Assembly (NCBI GenBank): GCA_026874595.1
Contig: CM049313.1
Span: forward strand, 60,744,659 to 60,808,658
Reading direction: 5' to 3'
Source of the DNA: Sipunculus nudus
Lineage: Eukaryota; Annelida; Sipuncula; Golfingiida; Sipunculidae
Length of the DNA stretch: 64,000 bases
The notes below the pieces were generated by a model, which saw only the letters and a program-made list of their open reading frames with translations, was not told the DNA's origin and did no database searches. The position numbers and the translations under genes are program-made. Shown here in pieces: positions 46,500-59,660 of this stretch (position 1 is its first letter; every line of letters begins with the position of its first letter).

Positions 46500-47540
46500 T
46501 ATAAAATGCACTTTAACATGTTTATGTCAGACAGGTAGAGATTATTGAAGGACCTTTTTTATTTGCTTAATACGTAGACTGCCTCCGTTTCCTGCCATAC
46601 TTATTTGCTTAGTAGGCCTAGGTTGACGGAGAGCTTCCTTATACTGTGTCGGTAGCGTTGTTCCTATGCAACAAGCCGGTCAAACAAACGCCGACACCTA
46701 CAACGTGCTACTATTTCCTATGTCGGATTGTACTTTGCTACAGCTCAAAAAGTTTCTAGTTGTTTACATAGGAACGTCTTTCACTTCAGCTCATGTGCCC
46801 ATGCATATTAATGACGCATTCCATTTGTTTAGCAAATGTGTATCATATATAGCATTATTTTGATTTTAGCTCAGACCCTCTCTATCTCTCTTTCTACCTC
46901 TACCTCTCTCTCTCTCGCGATCGATCGAAAAATACAACTTTTAATCATTGTGAACCTTTCCAATGGTTGAAAAATTGTTGTTTCAGTTACAACAGGAAAA
47001 TAATTTGTCTCAAGGTAAAAACCATTTTGAATATGCTAATGTGTCATTACACGCCCCAAATAAAATAAATTTTCGAGACGCTAAAAGTGATCATGTATTG
47101 GCAGTTGATAAATTAGTTCATAATCTACGGAAGTCAGGTTGATTACACAGCCCATGAAAGATTCCGTGAATGATAATTGTTTTATGAATAGCTGATAACC
47201 TGTTTTTTTTTTAAATTAAATACCTTTTTTTTGTGTAAATTACAAAACTTACTCCTTCAAGTTACATTTTATTCTAAACATTAAATTATAACCAGACTGT
47301 TAATGCTTTTCATAAACTGATTTCACCTTAAAAAACACATATTTGTATATGATCTTAGTTTTTCATCCCTTTTTAATATTTTATTTTATAAATGAAAATA
47401 AATGTTGGTGAACACAACATTATAAATATAAAGCTTAAACGTACATTAATTTGGAATGATAATTTGGATCATTCTTAAAGTGATTTTCTCTAAATATGAT
47501 AAAAAAAAAGTTTTCTTTTTAAATTTATATTGGATAAATA
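46500..47540 (+). repeat. Dispersed repeat block, copy B (partner 28030-29605)
   Basis: Direct relative of 28030-29605, with shared blocks as listed there; lacks several hundred bp present in copy A. Confidence 0.6.
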
Positions 47541-47542
47541 TG

Positions 47543-47548
<6 letters not shown>

Positions 47549-47576
<28 letters not shown>
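47549..47576. repeat. (GA)n microsatellite
   Basis: Perfect dinucleotide run. Confidence 0.95.
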
Positions 47577-47745
47577 CAGGTGTATGACCTCCTGATCTGT
47601 ACCATGCACAGCACACATATACACAGTACAAAGAACATCTTTATTGTACTTAAGCTGATATATGTCTTGCTTTAACCAAACATGTTAAAGGTTTATTTTA
47701 TCCCCAGACAAACTCGGGATACTATATAGTCCATGGGCTAGGAGG

Positions 47746-49020
47746 GGTCACCGTGCACCCCCTCTGGGATTTTATGACATAGGTATATTTAGATCCCCAA
47801 TTATATTCAATAAATGAATTAAGATGTTAACATTGATTATTTTGGGATACACTACTCTTTTAGGTCATTTAAAGACAACCGCGTCTTCCCGCACGGCACC
47901 CGCGGACAGGTAGCCTTGATAAGGGGGTAGAGATATGTAAATGCTTATAGCTCGCTTAATATTTGACATATTTACTTCAAATAAACTGCTTTATGTTTGC
48001 AAATAGTGGGGAAAATTCATTGACAATAATAATCATACGAATGTATTATGTATTTTGTTGATTAAGCAATTAATCACTATACTTATAAAATAAAAAGAAA
48101 GAAAAATGAATTTAGCAGCTTTTTCTTTCGTTTTTTTCCGTGAGTAGTTAATTTTAGAGATGATGTTGCACTTCTAAATTTCTAGTGCATTAATACATTA
48201 GTTCCTGACATTCCTACAAATTTTGTTTAAAAAATAATGAATATTTGACCATATACTCCTGCAATGAATGACCCATTGTTAATTTTATGGTATCCCTGTT
48301 TATAAGATAGATGTGATGTTCCATATTCCTCTCCAGATGCATTAATTTTCACTGTCAGAACCTGAAGGTGTTTATTGGTTTTAAAAATGATAGAAACCCT
48401 TTCTTGAGCCATTTTTAAACATATAATAATTATACAAAAAATAATCATATTTGAGCCATAATATAAGAAGGGTCACCGTGCACCCTCTCTGGTATTTTAT
48501 GACATAGGTATTTTTAGATCCCTCAATATATTCTGTAAATGAATTAACATGTTAGCATTGATTATTTTGGGAATCACTACCCTTTTAAGCCATTTAAAGA
48601 CAACCGCATCCTTACGCACGCATCTTCGGATAGGTACCCTGGATAAGGGGGTAGGGGTATGTAAATGCTTAGAGCTCGCTCAATATTTGACATATTTACT
48701 TCAAATAAACTGTATTGTATTTGCAAATAGTCGGAAAAAGTCACTGATAGATATAATAATATATATTTCTTACAAGTTTTTGGTGATGAAGGAATTAATT
48801 TTGATAGTAATAAAACATCCAGAAGAAATTTCACAGTTTTTTTATTCAAACTCTTCGCTGTTGATGATTTTACAAGATATTTTTAGACGTTTTAGTAAGA
48901 CAAGTTCTAGTTTAAGAATATATTATTCTGTTTTGATCACCCTTTTTATAACAGGTTTACGAGTTGTTCGGTGTTTCTCTCTCGATGTACCTCACCGTGA
49001 CTCTTCCCTAATAACATAAA
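47746..49020 (+). repeat. Left arm: two tandem units
   Basis: Unit 1 at 47746-48470 and unit 2 from 48471. Each has GGTCACCGTGCACCC, then TTTTATGACATAGGTAT, AAAGACAACCGC, GGGGTA and TATTTGACATATTTACTTCA. Unit 2 becomes hard to follow after about 48860. Confidence 0.75.
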
Positions 49021-51939
49021 CAGTCTTTGTTTTGAAACTAAGGGTATAAACACTAGTAAACTCTTTATCCAGGTCATTTTGAATATATAAATGTATAAGG
49101 ATATAAAATTTTCTCCAAGTATATGGACCAACCCGTGTTATGTTAACCTTTCCGAAATGTTAAGATTTTTGTCCCCATGACCCTTTTTTACCTTGTAAAC
49201 CCTTTCTGTCATATTGTGTTATCCTTTGGCCAATTTCAAAAAATGGGGTAATGTACAATGTGAAATAACTGATATTGAAGCGTCTGTCTTTATTGCACTA
49301 TTATTATTGTCTATTCGTTTACTATTTTAAAGTATCAATTCGTATAAAGTGTATATAAATAGCACTGAAAAAAAACACGCATACCTCTGCCAATAACAAG
49401 GATCACCAGTGATGGATCCTGTAAAAATTTGATGTGTGGTCCGTGAACCAAGGAATTATATTAATTTTAGGTGAGAGTAATGGTTCACGTTTCACCAACT
49501 GGATGCTTGCATCACAGGTGAGCTCAGATTACCAGACATAAGCGGTTAAATAAGTCACAACTGTGCATGCGAGTGGGATAAACCTTCTCCATATTCAGAA
49601 ATTTGCACCTTTCTCTTAGAACCTTTCACTGACGATGGTCTCATCTCCTCATAGGACCAAAATATTATCTCTTAATACCGAATATTCTTTCAAACAAAAT
49701 CATATTATGTTGATCATGGTTCCCGGTTAATATTCGTGGCGGACATCAAATAAAGACATATAAGATTGTCACGATGAAGGGGGCGAATAACCACTTACGA
49801 ACAAACTTCATTCGAGTAAAATATGGTGATTCTCTAATGATAAATACATTTAATAGCATGGAAGACATAGACCATTCTGACACCTCGATTCTGATACATG
49901 GATCGAGCCGAGACCTAATGCAGCATGAAAGCTGCCAGTGTGATAAAGTAGAAACCCTATCTTAATATAAAGGAAAATTTCTATTCCCATTAAAAAAAAA
50001 TGAACCTCACTGAAAGTCTAAGGATGTTTGCATTGAAAAGAATGTCCTGAACTGTTGGTAACATTTTACTGATTAGCCAAAGATGAATTCCCGGCAGTGA
50101 CCATATGTATTATTTTATTTAACTGATTTTTCAGCATTGAATAAATTTTGTATGAAAAATTGTATTGACACTTAAGGAAAGGATCTAAATATATATTTTA
50201 TTGAGTTCTCCCGAGAAGTCATTGTGTGCATATTAGCATATGTTTATGTAGGGACTGTATAGAAACATTAGAAACATTGGCATTTTATTCATCTATCTGT
50301 TAAATAATATTAAACTACACAATAAACTAGTAAGCGGATTCTCAACCATGTCTCCTGGCAGTCGAATGGAATGCCTTAAAAATGTGAGGCGTTAACGTCC
50401 TGCATGTATACATAGCCTTGAATGATTGAGCATTGAATTTTAGATTGGGAGTTCCATAATCTCGACCTCTCCCGGAGAAATAAGGGGTCCATTTTTCATT
50501 AACTTGACGAAAAAATACATGGTCGTTGAATTTTTATAATTCCCTAATTAAAGACTGAAATCTAAATGATTCTTCATAAAAACACGTATTTTGAGGACTG
50601 GCATAGGAAGGCAGGTTTACACGATTAACTGAACGAAATGTATTTGTGTCATGCTCCCGCTTATTTATACTTTTAAGAATAAGGATATTTTACCAAATGG
50701 TTAGCAGGCATTTTAATCTCACTGCATGATTCCAATGAATACTCTGCCATTCTTTTTGAAACGTTCTGAGGTTATAGGCCTAGGTTAATGGTTAATGTTA
50801 TAGGTTAATGACTGATTTATTCTTAATATATCTTCTAAAGACAACATGATATCCATGGTCTTCCGTTTTATAATTTCAGAAGTTAGCCTTATCATCAATA
50901 ACAAATTATTGAAGAATATAATGCATAGGAGCTAGAGAATGAATCCTCTCGAATTTCCATGTGGTATATATAAAACCCATTTCTTTTGAAAAGGTGTCAT
51001 AAACAGGTGAAATCTAATGCCAATTTTATATGTCTACAACACCATTTTACAGAAGCTGAGTTGTACCGAAATAAAATGAAATATATAGGACAAACATATA
51101 CGACACTTGGATGCAAACGTCAGAGACTGTATATTCATTAGTAATCTCAATGGTATCTGTGCTCTTATACTGTGTCCGGTGTAAGGGCACAGGCTTTGTT
51201 CATTTCTGTTTAGAACCAATAGCGTCTCTCCGTTTAATTCGTCAATTTTCGTAATGTTTACAATCAGAAATCATAAGTATGTTTTAAATAGATTCTTCCC
51301 AATGAATAGCACAGACATGATCCCCTCCCTGTATTGTACTGCCACTATGAAACCTCCGCTCCGCTGCTTTCTCGCTGCTGTTAATACATTTACTCCTATA
51401 CCACGTCCTTCCATTACTTACGCATTGAAAAGTAATCATAAAAAGTCTTCACTCTGATCCATCAATATACATTTAGAGTTGAATCTGTGATTTGTTTACA
51501 ATTTAAACTATCAAGTATGTTTCCTTGCAAGGAAATCTGAAAGGGACATGGTAAGGCATTTAAATATAAAAAGGCAACCATTGACTCAGTCATAATATAA
51601 TTGTAACAAAATATGAAAATCAAAACAATAAATACAAAAAAAAAATCAAGCAGCACCAAAGTATGTTATAAAGGTGTTTACGCCGTAATTATTGATTTTG
51701 AATAATAATTGAAACTGTTGCATATGCCTTCCTGTTCTTTCTCCTTTTGACATGACTTGAAACTTTGTGTTGATATTGTGGTACAGGACGCTACTTATAC
51801 TGTATACGAATCTAATGCACTAAGCCTAATTCACAGTAAGTAAATTGTTAATATTTGGTCTTCCATATTGTGGACAATTCATCAAAAGACTTCAGATGGA
51901 TCAGCATAACGGATTGATTTTCTGTCTATTAGAAACTTC
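49021..51939. other. Centre of the foldback-like element, nothing recognised
   Basis: No ORF with a known motif; the longest frames are 60-67 codons. Confidence 0.45.
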
Positions 51940-53438
51940 ATATTTTTATTATTTTTTATTATTAATGTGTTTATATATTGTTCCAGAAAGGGCTCTTATT
52001 ATTAAAGCCAATAAACACATTAAGGTTCAGGAGAATGACTTTTTTATAGTTTTAGGGAAGCATCACAGTGAAAAATTAATTACATCTCGACAGGAACATG
52101 GGATACCACATACATTCATCTTATATACAATATATATAGAATGGACAAGGGTCATTCACTGCATGTGTGTATGGCAAAATATTCATAATTTTATCAAAAG
52201 TATGTGTACAAGTGACAAGAACTAATGTATTAATGGATCAGAATTTTAGAAATGTCATCATCTCGAAAAAAAACTATTTCAGGGGAAAAATAAAGAAAAA
52301 AGCTTTTAAAATAGAATATTCTTTCACGATATTTTATTAATATCGTACTTAATTGTTTATCAACTAATATATATATAAAACACTTATCAAATTATTTTCA
52401 TCGGTGAATTTCTTAAGTATTTGCAGATACAATGCAGTTTATTTAAAGTGAATATGTCAAATATTAAGTGAGCTATAAGCATTTACATACCCCTACTCCC
52501 TTATAAAGGCTACCTGTCCGCGGGTGCCTGCGTAATGACGCGGTTATCTTTAAATGGCTTTAAAGGGTAGTGTATCCCAAAATAAACAGTGTTAACATGT
52601 TAATTCATTAATTGAACACATTTGGGGATCTAAAAATACCCTCGTCATAAAATCCCAGAGGGGGTGCACGGTAACCTTTCTTAAATAAAGGCTTAAATAT
52701 GATTATTTTTGTATAATATTATATGCTAAAAATGGCTCAAGTAAGGTTTTACATTGTTTTAAAAAAACCAATCAACACCTTCAGTTTCTGACAAATAACT
52801 ATTCATAGTATCAAGGAAGCTGCACAGTGAAAATTAATGCATCTGAAAAGGAACATGGAACACCATATCTATCTTATAAACAAGGGATACCATAAAATAG
52901 AATAAACAATGAGTCATTCATTGCAGGTGTATATGGTCATATATTCATAATTTTATCCACAGAAATTGTAGGAATGTCAGGAACTAATGTATTAATGCAC
53001 TAGAAATTGAGAAATTCAACATTATCTTGAAAATAAACTACTGTTGCTAAAATGTTGCGAAAAGCTGTCAAATTCAATTTTCTTTTTGGATATTTTACAA
53101 GTATAGTGATTAATTGCTTAATCATCAAAAATACATAATACATTCATATTTTAATTGTTGTCAGTGACTTTTCATAACTATTGGCAAACATAATTCCGTT
53201 TATTTCAAGTGAATATGTCAAATATTAAGCGAGCTATTAGCATTTAAATACCCCTACCCCTTTATCAAGGCTACCTGTCCGCGGGTGCCGTGCGTAAAGA
53301 CGCGGTTGTCTTTAAATGGCCTAAAAAGGTAGTGTATCCCAAAATAATCAATGTTAACATCTTAATTCGTTTATTTGACATACTAGGGGATCTAAATATA
53401 CCTATGTCATAAAATTCCAGAGGGGGTGCACGGTGACC
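51940..53438 (-). repeat. Right arm: two tandem units, inverted
   Basis: Inner unit about 51940-52676, outer unit 52677-53438. Shared with the left arm in reverse complement: TGAATATGTCAAATATTAAG, GGTAGTGTATCCCAAAATAA and GGGGGTGCACGGT. Confidence 0.75.
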
Positions 53439-53519
53439 CCTCCTAGCCCATGGACTAATATGGTTTAAGCACGGTCCGCCGCCTCGGCAGAGATTTCGTT
53501 TGGACGCGATAACTGAAAA

Positions 53520-54960
53520 AAATATTTTACAGATCTTTACCAAACTTGATATGTGCATAGATATGGGTTTCAAAATGGGGTCATGACCTTTACAAGGAGT
53601 GTGACCTTGACTTTGAATTCGTCCATTTTAGGGGAAAAATTCTTAAATATCCCAACAACCTTGCATAGATTGATCCAAAAATCAACTTGACTGAAGATCT
53701 TGGATAGTGTTATCATGTACCGGAAACTGGTGTCGCCACCTGTTATCCTTTTCTTGTTTTCGTGTCGCTTAAAACGCCCTTAATTGCCACTTAACATTGC
53801 TGTGAGCATTATAAGTTAAAAACTAATGGACAGATTTCTTTCATATTATGCATATACATAGACGTGGGTTATGGGATGACGTATATTTAAAGTGGGGTCA
53901 TGACCTTTCCTACGATAGTGGCCTTGACCTTCAATATTGCTATATATTAACATATTATTGCTATATATATATTACTATATATATATAAGTTACACAAAAT
54001 CATAAATTTCCCAATAATGGATGAATGGATTGGTCCAAAAATAAAATTGACCAAAAAACTTGGATAGCTTTGTCTTCTGCGAAAGACAGGTGACGCCACC
54101 TTCTGTCCTTATCTTGTTTTCGGGCCTTTTAATTACCCATCATTTAACCCATCACTTGACAGTACTGTGAGCATTGTTAACTTGTCTAAAACTAATGGAC
54201 AGATTTGGCTGCAATCATATCTGTGTGGCGTCCATCCGTACGTCTGCTTTCGGTGGAAATTGCTCATCTCCGGACTGGTTCAAGTTATGGGTCTGAAACT
54301 TGGCATGTCCATCAATCTTGGAATATTTTCTCGTAAATCAGACAGGTGGCGCCACCTACCTTCCCATTTTTGTAGAATGAATTAATATCCTTTTCTGATG
54401 AGTGATTTGCCCTATTGTCCTGAAATTGTGCATATCCATAGATCTTGGACTACTCCATCTTGTACTCAAGACTTGTGGCGCCATCTGCAATCATTTTGGC
54501 GTGGCGCCCACTGTACATGTGCTTTGGGTGAAAATTGCTCATATATGGTTCAAGTTTTAGATACGAAATTTGGCATGTCCATGCATCTTGGAAAGATTTC
54601 TCGTAAACCAGACAGGTGGCGCCACCTACCTTTCCGTTTCCGTAAAATAAATTAATTCCCTTATTGAGGAGTGATTTGCCCCATTGGCCTGACATTGTGC
54701 ATATCTATAGACCTTGGACTCCTCCATCATGTACTCAAGACTGGCGGTGCCATCTGCACTCGTTTTGCCGTGGCGTCCATCTGTACATGTGCTTTGGGTG
54801 AAAATTGCCCATACCTATGAAGTGGTTCAAGGTATGGGCTCCCATTTTTTGTGGAAAAAATATTGTTTCTCAATTTGATAGATGGAAGAAACCATAGTCG
54901 CTTGCCAAGTGTCAATGTATGCTGAAGATCGGGGGCCTATTCTTAAAGGGGGGAATTAAT
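53520..54960 (+). repeat. Diverged tandem repeat (about 130-bp period) with GGCGCCACC palindromes
   Basis: GCGCCACCT-type blocks lie near 53735, 54093, 54348, 54477, 54618 and 54744. CAGACAGGTGGCGCCACCTA occurs twice. Accompanying phrases are CTTGGA.T, TTGGCATGTCCAT and TGTGCTTTGGGTGAAAATTG. Alternate monomers differ, so the higher-order unit is about 265 bp. Confidence 0.75.
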
Positions 54961-54963
54961 TGT

Positions 54964-55004
54964 CAGGGGATACTACGGCACCTGCGGTGCCAAGAAATAT
55001 CTAG
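54964..55004 (+). mobile_element. Helitron-like 3' terminus
   Basis: GGCACCTGCGGTGCC forms a 6-bp hairpin, followed by AAGAAATAT and CTAG-T. This is a canonical Helitron 3' end on the plus strand. The tandem-repeat field immediately upstream would be part of that element. The 5' end was not found. Confidence 0.65.
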
Positions 55005-55603
55005 TTTATTTGTATTCCATGATTCCACAAGATACCCTCTCTGCAATGAGCTTTACAACAAACACTAAATTGTAGAGTTCATTTCAATCAAGTTTATAAT
55101 TTATTGATTGATTAACTAGATTTAAAAGTATTTAATAATCAGCAGTAAAATAATCTTAATACAGCAATTTCCATTTAAGTGAGTAATAAATCAGACGATA
55201 AAATGTGACTTTAATTTCTACATAATGCTTGATCGAACATTTTACCTTGAAGATCAATTATCTATTTAGTGAAAATATCTAGACCAGCTGATGATTTAGA
55301 TTATATGAAAAATACAACGCAGCTTTTATAAATAATTGATATTCATACAAAAGAGTGTATAATATTAATTTCAGTAATTTATTTTTTTTATTTAAATATT
55401 GTTATGTTGGAACCATAAATGCTGTTCACCATAACAATACTTGTACAATAACAATTGTAGCAGTACTTAGAGCGACTCATCTGTTTACCATTTTATTATA
55501 ATGAGCTAAACAAGTTGTCAATTTATCATAAAAAAAATTCAGTTGACTACATAATTTTTTTTTATTTTGTTAAAATTTAATTATATATAATGGAATTAAA
55601 ATG

Positions 55604-55658
<55 letters not shown>

Positions 55659-55660
55659 TG

Positions 55661-55717
<57 letters not shown>

Positions 55718-56018
55718 ATAGCTTTCTTTGATCTTTATAATTCCTATGCAGACATTAATCCCTGTAATTGTATATTCAACACAAGCAGTCAGTGACTCCA
55801 TTTCCTCTTTTTCCTGCATGTTAGTCTTGTTCTGGTAGTCATATCTGCAATGATATTTTATATTTGACTGACCCGAAATAATAAGGACAAATCCTCTCCG
55901 CTTTTCAAATGCAAACATATATTTTTTTTCTAAATATATAACAAGAAAAATTTTGCTAAACTTTTGCAAAATTCAGCTAAGCCCCGAGACCCATAGGTCC
56001 CTTTAAATCTTCTACCAT
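55005..56018. other. Intergenic with two long (TA)n arrays
   Basis: Arrays at 55605-55654 and 55666-55713; no gene seen. Confidence 0.5.
55605..55713. repeat. Two (TA)n arrays separated by 11 bp
   Basis: 55605-55654 and 55666-55713, interrupted by CAATTGCAA. Confidence 0.95.
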
Positions 56019-56868
56019 TAAGGCTGAAGTTATATATAAGTACCCTGAATGGCCCACGCTCCCACAAAGCCCACTCTTCAACATAAATAATTGTATAAAA
56101 TATGATATCAGTCAGTCAATTGAAGCATTGTAGAAACTCACTTGTAATTATTTATTTCGATTATTTATGCGTATTTCTTTTTTGGGTGTGTGTGGTTTTG
56201 GTTTTTTATTTATTATTTATCATGCTTGACCCTAAAGGCTTTCAAGCAACGTTTCAATTTTCCTATGGATATAACGGCCATGAACTCAGGTGATCTCATA
56301 CAGGCAATATACGTGCTATGAATTAAAAGACAACAGTTGTTTGAATCACCGGCTGACAAAAGTATATTTGATCGTATTTTATAATTAAGCCTGCTACACA
56401 AAGATTTTCCATAATTAATTTTTTAAATGACCGATGGAAATCACTTGAATGTTATGTAAAATGTTATGGAATTCCATTAATTGTCTGATTTACATATATT
56501 AATCGCGATGATGTTGGTTTTATTATAATTGTATTACAAAAAAAAGTTTACCTTTGCTGAAAGCTGCATACGTGCCAAATTTGTTTATATTATCTAAAGG
56601 AAACATGAAATCAGTGGTTATCACTTGTAGTTCAAGAACAAAGTGAACCCATTCTCACAGAAGAGTGCTAAGTATAAAAAAAAATAGTGTTGCGTTGAAA
56701 ATGTGAACACTGTAGATTATATTTATTTATGTTTGATTAATCTCCACCGATACTTTAATATACCTGCAGGCAAATGCAGTCAAGAGTCGCATCAGGATTC
56801 CATCCCATTCTGGTGCGACTTCTGGTGGTGCCGAAGATAACTAAAGTCCTTTCCGTTGACTGGGTTGA
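56019..56868 (+). repeat. 0.85-kb dispersed repeat, copy B
   Basis: Direct relative of 12089-12912, ending at the same GACTGGG. The last about 100 bp are the best conserved. Confidence 0.7.
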
Positions 56869-57699
56869 CTGCTGCTGCTGCATGGTCCTTTTCATTGGAG
56901 GAGGTCAAAGGTGAATAACAATGGCATGTATTTTTATCTTATAATAAAGGAATCAAGTTTGCACATGTTGACAGAGTTTTGAATCAGAATAAAAACTGTG
57001 GTAGGATGTCAGAAGAGAATATTGATGAATGATTAATTATTATGACCGTGATAAGTACTTCTTTCTTTTTGTTGTATGGAAATATTTCTCCTATACCAAT
57101 ATATCACCGAGCAGACATGCAAATTTCCTGGGAATGGCCTTTGATCTATGGCATATTAGGCCAATATCAACATTTCCTGTCAAATATTTAAGTTACGGCT
57201 AGCGGCTTTTATTTTAAACCTATCATTAATCCTAACCCATAGAGATGTCTAAATTTGTAACAAAAACATTATTTTTACTACAAAACAACGAGTGTTGTTA
57301 GAAAGTACACAGAAAAGAGGTGTTGTTAGAAAGTACATAAACATATCTTACGACTGGTCTGGTTTATTTTTAGTGACAGCATACCAGCAACCCATGAGGA
57401 GTTGTGAAATATAACGAAAATATATGCAAAAGATCCTCATCGAGCTTCACGGTATACGTTGCGGCCATCGTTATTGTTCAGTGTTCACTCTTACATCCCT
57501 ATAGACTTCCTGATATCAGCCATATCAGAGGGGCGCTGATAAATGCCCTCCACTTACCGATTATAATGTTGGACAAACGTTTATTTTCACCTATACGATT
57601 ACATTTATGTATAAATCTCCATGAAAGTTCCTTAAAGAACTCATTAGTCTATCGTTCTGATCTGCATCTTATAGCTGTTCAAGTACAAGGACCCGGCAG
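56869..57699. other. Intergenic, nothing recognised
   Basis: A 17-bp phrase GTGTTGTTAGAAAGTAC occurs twice near 57292-57335; no gene supported. Confidence 0.45.
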
Positions 57700-58260
57700 A
57701 GCTACGGAAGTGCCACGGATAGGTCCGGGGTTATCCGGGGTGTAAGCCGTAAGCGGTGTAAGCAGAGTTTTTGGATGTCAAAAACTGCCGGGGCGATTCG
57801 TGGTGATCCAGGGCGGAATGTAATCCGTGGTGATCCGGGGCTCATCCGTAGCTTTGACGGGGCTATGCCGTGGGTGTCCGTGCCACTGCCGTGGAAGTCC
57901 GGGGCACTGCCGTGACAGTCCTTGGAGGTCCGGGACATTGAAAACCATGCACCCTAACTACTCCGGCAGAGCGACGGACCAACACGGCAGAGCCCTCTTA
58001 GCCAGGCCTCTGTCCGGGACTCTGCCGGGACGGTCCGGGGCTATACCGGGACAGTCCGGGGTGTTGCCGGGATGGTCCGGGGCTCGCCCGGGACGATTCG
58101 TGGCTCTGCCGGGACGGTCCGGGGTAACCATGGATGCTGCGTGGTGGTCCGGGGCTACCCGTGGCTGTGCCGCGGTTATTTCCAGTGCATCAGGGGTGCT
58201 GCCGGGATGGTCCTTGGCGCTGCCTGGACGATCCCGAGCTCTACCGTAGTGCTGCTGTGT
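57700..58260 (+). repeat. GC-rich 21-bp minisatellite
   Basis: Consecutive 21-bp units such as CTCTGCCGGGACGGTCCGGG(G), CTATACCGGGACAGTCCGGG(G) and TGTTGCCGGGATGGTCCGGG(G) are clearest at about 58017-58125, with degenerate units on both sides. Because 21 is a multiple of three, long frames stay open on both strands; these are not evidence of a protein. Strikingly GC-rich against the AT-rich surroundings. Confidence 0.85.
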
Positions 58261-59242
58261 GAAATGGCGCTTTCTGCCAAAAAAAAAAAAAGACCCCGGA
58301 TGACCGCGGACCACCCGGGACCGATCAGTGTTAAATTTAATGCTGCTGTACTGTCTCGAAATCGTTGTTCTCAAGTAATTTGTTAAATGTACGTTTCATA
58401 ATTTGTATTAAGTCATATGCTCAAAGACCCGCAGATTTTGTGGAGCATCTTCACCTTACCCAAGCCACCAAAGGACATTCAGTCTTCGTTCGTGAGTTCA
58501 TTGTCGGATCAGGCACAGTTTGAGCCTTTTCAGGTTCATAAGATTGATGTTATATTAAGTACTTATAACATATCATGAAATTCCATTGCTTTGACCAATA
58601 TTTTAAGCGCAGCCGCACAACTGAATCACTTAAACACACAATGGACCTGCGCATGATCACCGTTAGTGCTCATATAAATATCATGCATTAAATTTCTGTG
58701 ATGGATTCCCAAGTGCGATTGTATGACTTACTAACTGAAAATAAAAAAACTGCCATCAGTTGTAATTGAATACCCCATCAGCTATGTATACTAAGTAAGA
58801 ACAAACCTTTTTGGTATCTTTTAACAAATTTCAGACTGTGATTACGGATTTTGTACACTGGTGATCCTTATTTTATGTTCGATTATAAATATTAATGCGT
58901 CAGGGATGATGTCACTGGGCTTTCAACATGCGATTGCTTATAATCATCCCCCGGGATATCGGTGATCAATCCCTGAATGTTTCTGCGCAGAAAGTTATGA
59001 ATGCATAGAAGAACTGTTACGCACAGGCAATAAAATCCAATCGAGTGACTTTAATTAAGTCTTAAAAGAGTTTTATTTGAATGACGAGGGCGTTCCACTC
59101 CTATTAACTTGATAGACATAAACATATATATATATAGAGTATATACTGCGAATAAACACACATATGTTTATACATGTATATGTATTTTATTATATCCAGA
59201 GGTGGTAGAAAAGGTGGCGATCGAGGCACCGGGGGCAAATGC

Positions 59243-59263
59243 GCCCCCCCCCCCCCCCCCCCC
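59243..59263. repeat. Poly-C run
   Basis: About 20 consecutive C; length may be unreliable in assembly. Confidence 0.9.
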
Positions 59264-59646
59264 AATTTTTCTACATGCCAAGGTGCCCTTTTATAACGCT
59301 AGCACTGGTCTTTAAATACCCACATATAAACATGTATATTTACATACATAATTAAATACATACATATAAATATATGCTTTTATACACACATGCGTACATA
59401 CATACATACATATATAAACGCATTCATATGCATACATACATACTAAATACATACACGTACATACACGTAACATATACATACACACATATATTTAAATACA
59501 TACATATATACATACATATACACATATACTATTTGTACATACAAAGAGGAACTGATACGGCCAGGGCTTTTGCTTAATTCTTTCCCTGTCTACCACTGTG
59601 GGTCAAAACCCACACCCGTCACTCTGTAATACAAATAACCATATGG

Positions 59647-59660
59647 GCGGGGGGGGGGGG
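59647..59660. repeat. Poly-G run
   Basis: About 14 consecutive G-rich bases. Confidence 0.85.

Larger units (their letters stand above)
47727..53457. mobile_element. 5.7-kb foldback-like element with long compound inverted arms
   Basis: The ends TAGTCCATGGGCTAGGAGGG and CCCTCCTAGCCCATGGACTA are exact inverses, and ATA flanks both sides (47724-47726, 53458-53460). The left arm holds two direct units starting at GGTCACCGTGCACC (47746 and 48471, period 725). The right arm holds two inverted units (ends at 52676 and 53438, period about 762). Long inverted repeats built from internal tandem units are typical of Foldback elements. The central part (about 49020-51940) is unique AT-rich DNA with no recognisable transposase. 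Confidence 0.65.

Noticed and set aside
48549-49019. 156-codon ORF
   Set aside because: It lies in an inverted-arm unit whose sister units are not open in the same frame, and hydrophobic composition follows from AT-rich DNA.
57827-58374. Two overlapping 138-140 codon ORFs as repeat proteins
   Set aside because: They are by-products of a 21-bp repeat with no stop in any unit; no start context, splice or homology support.
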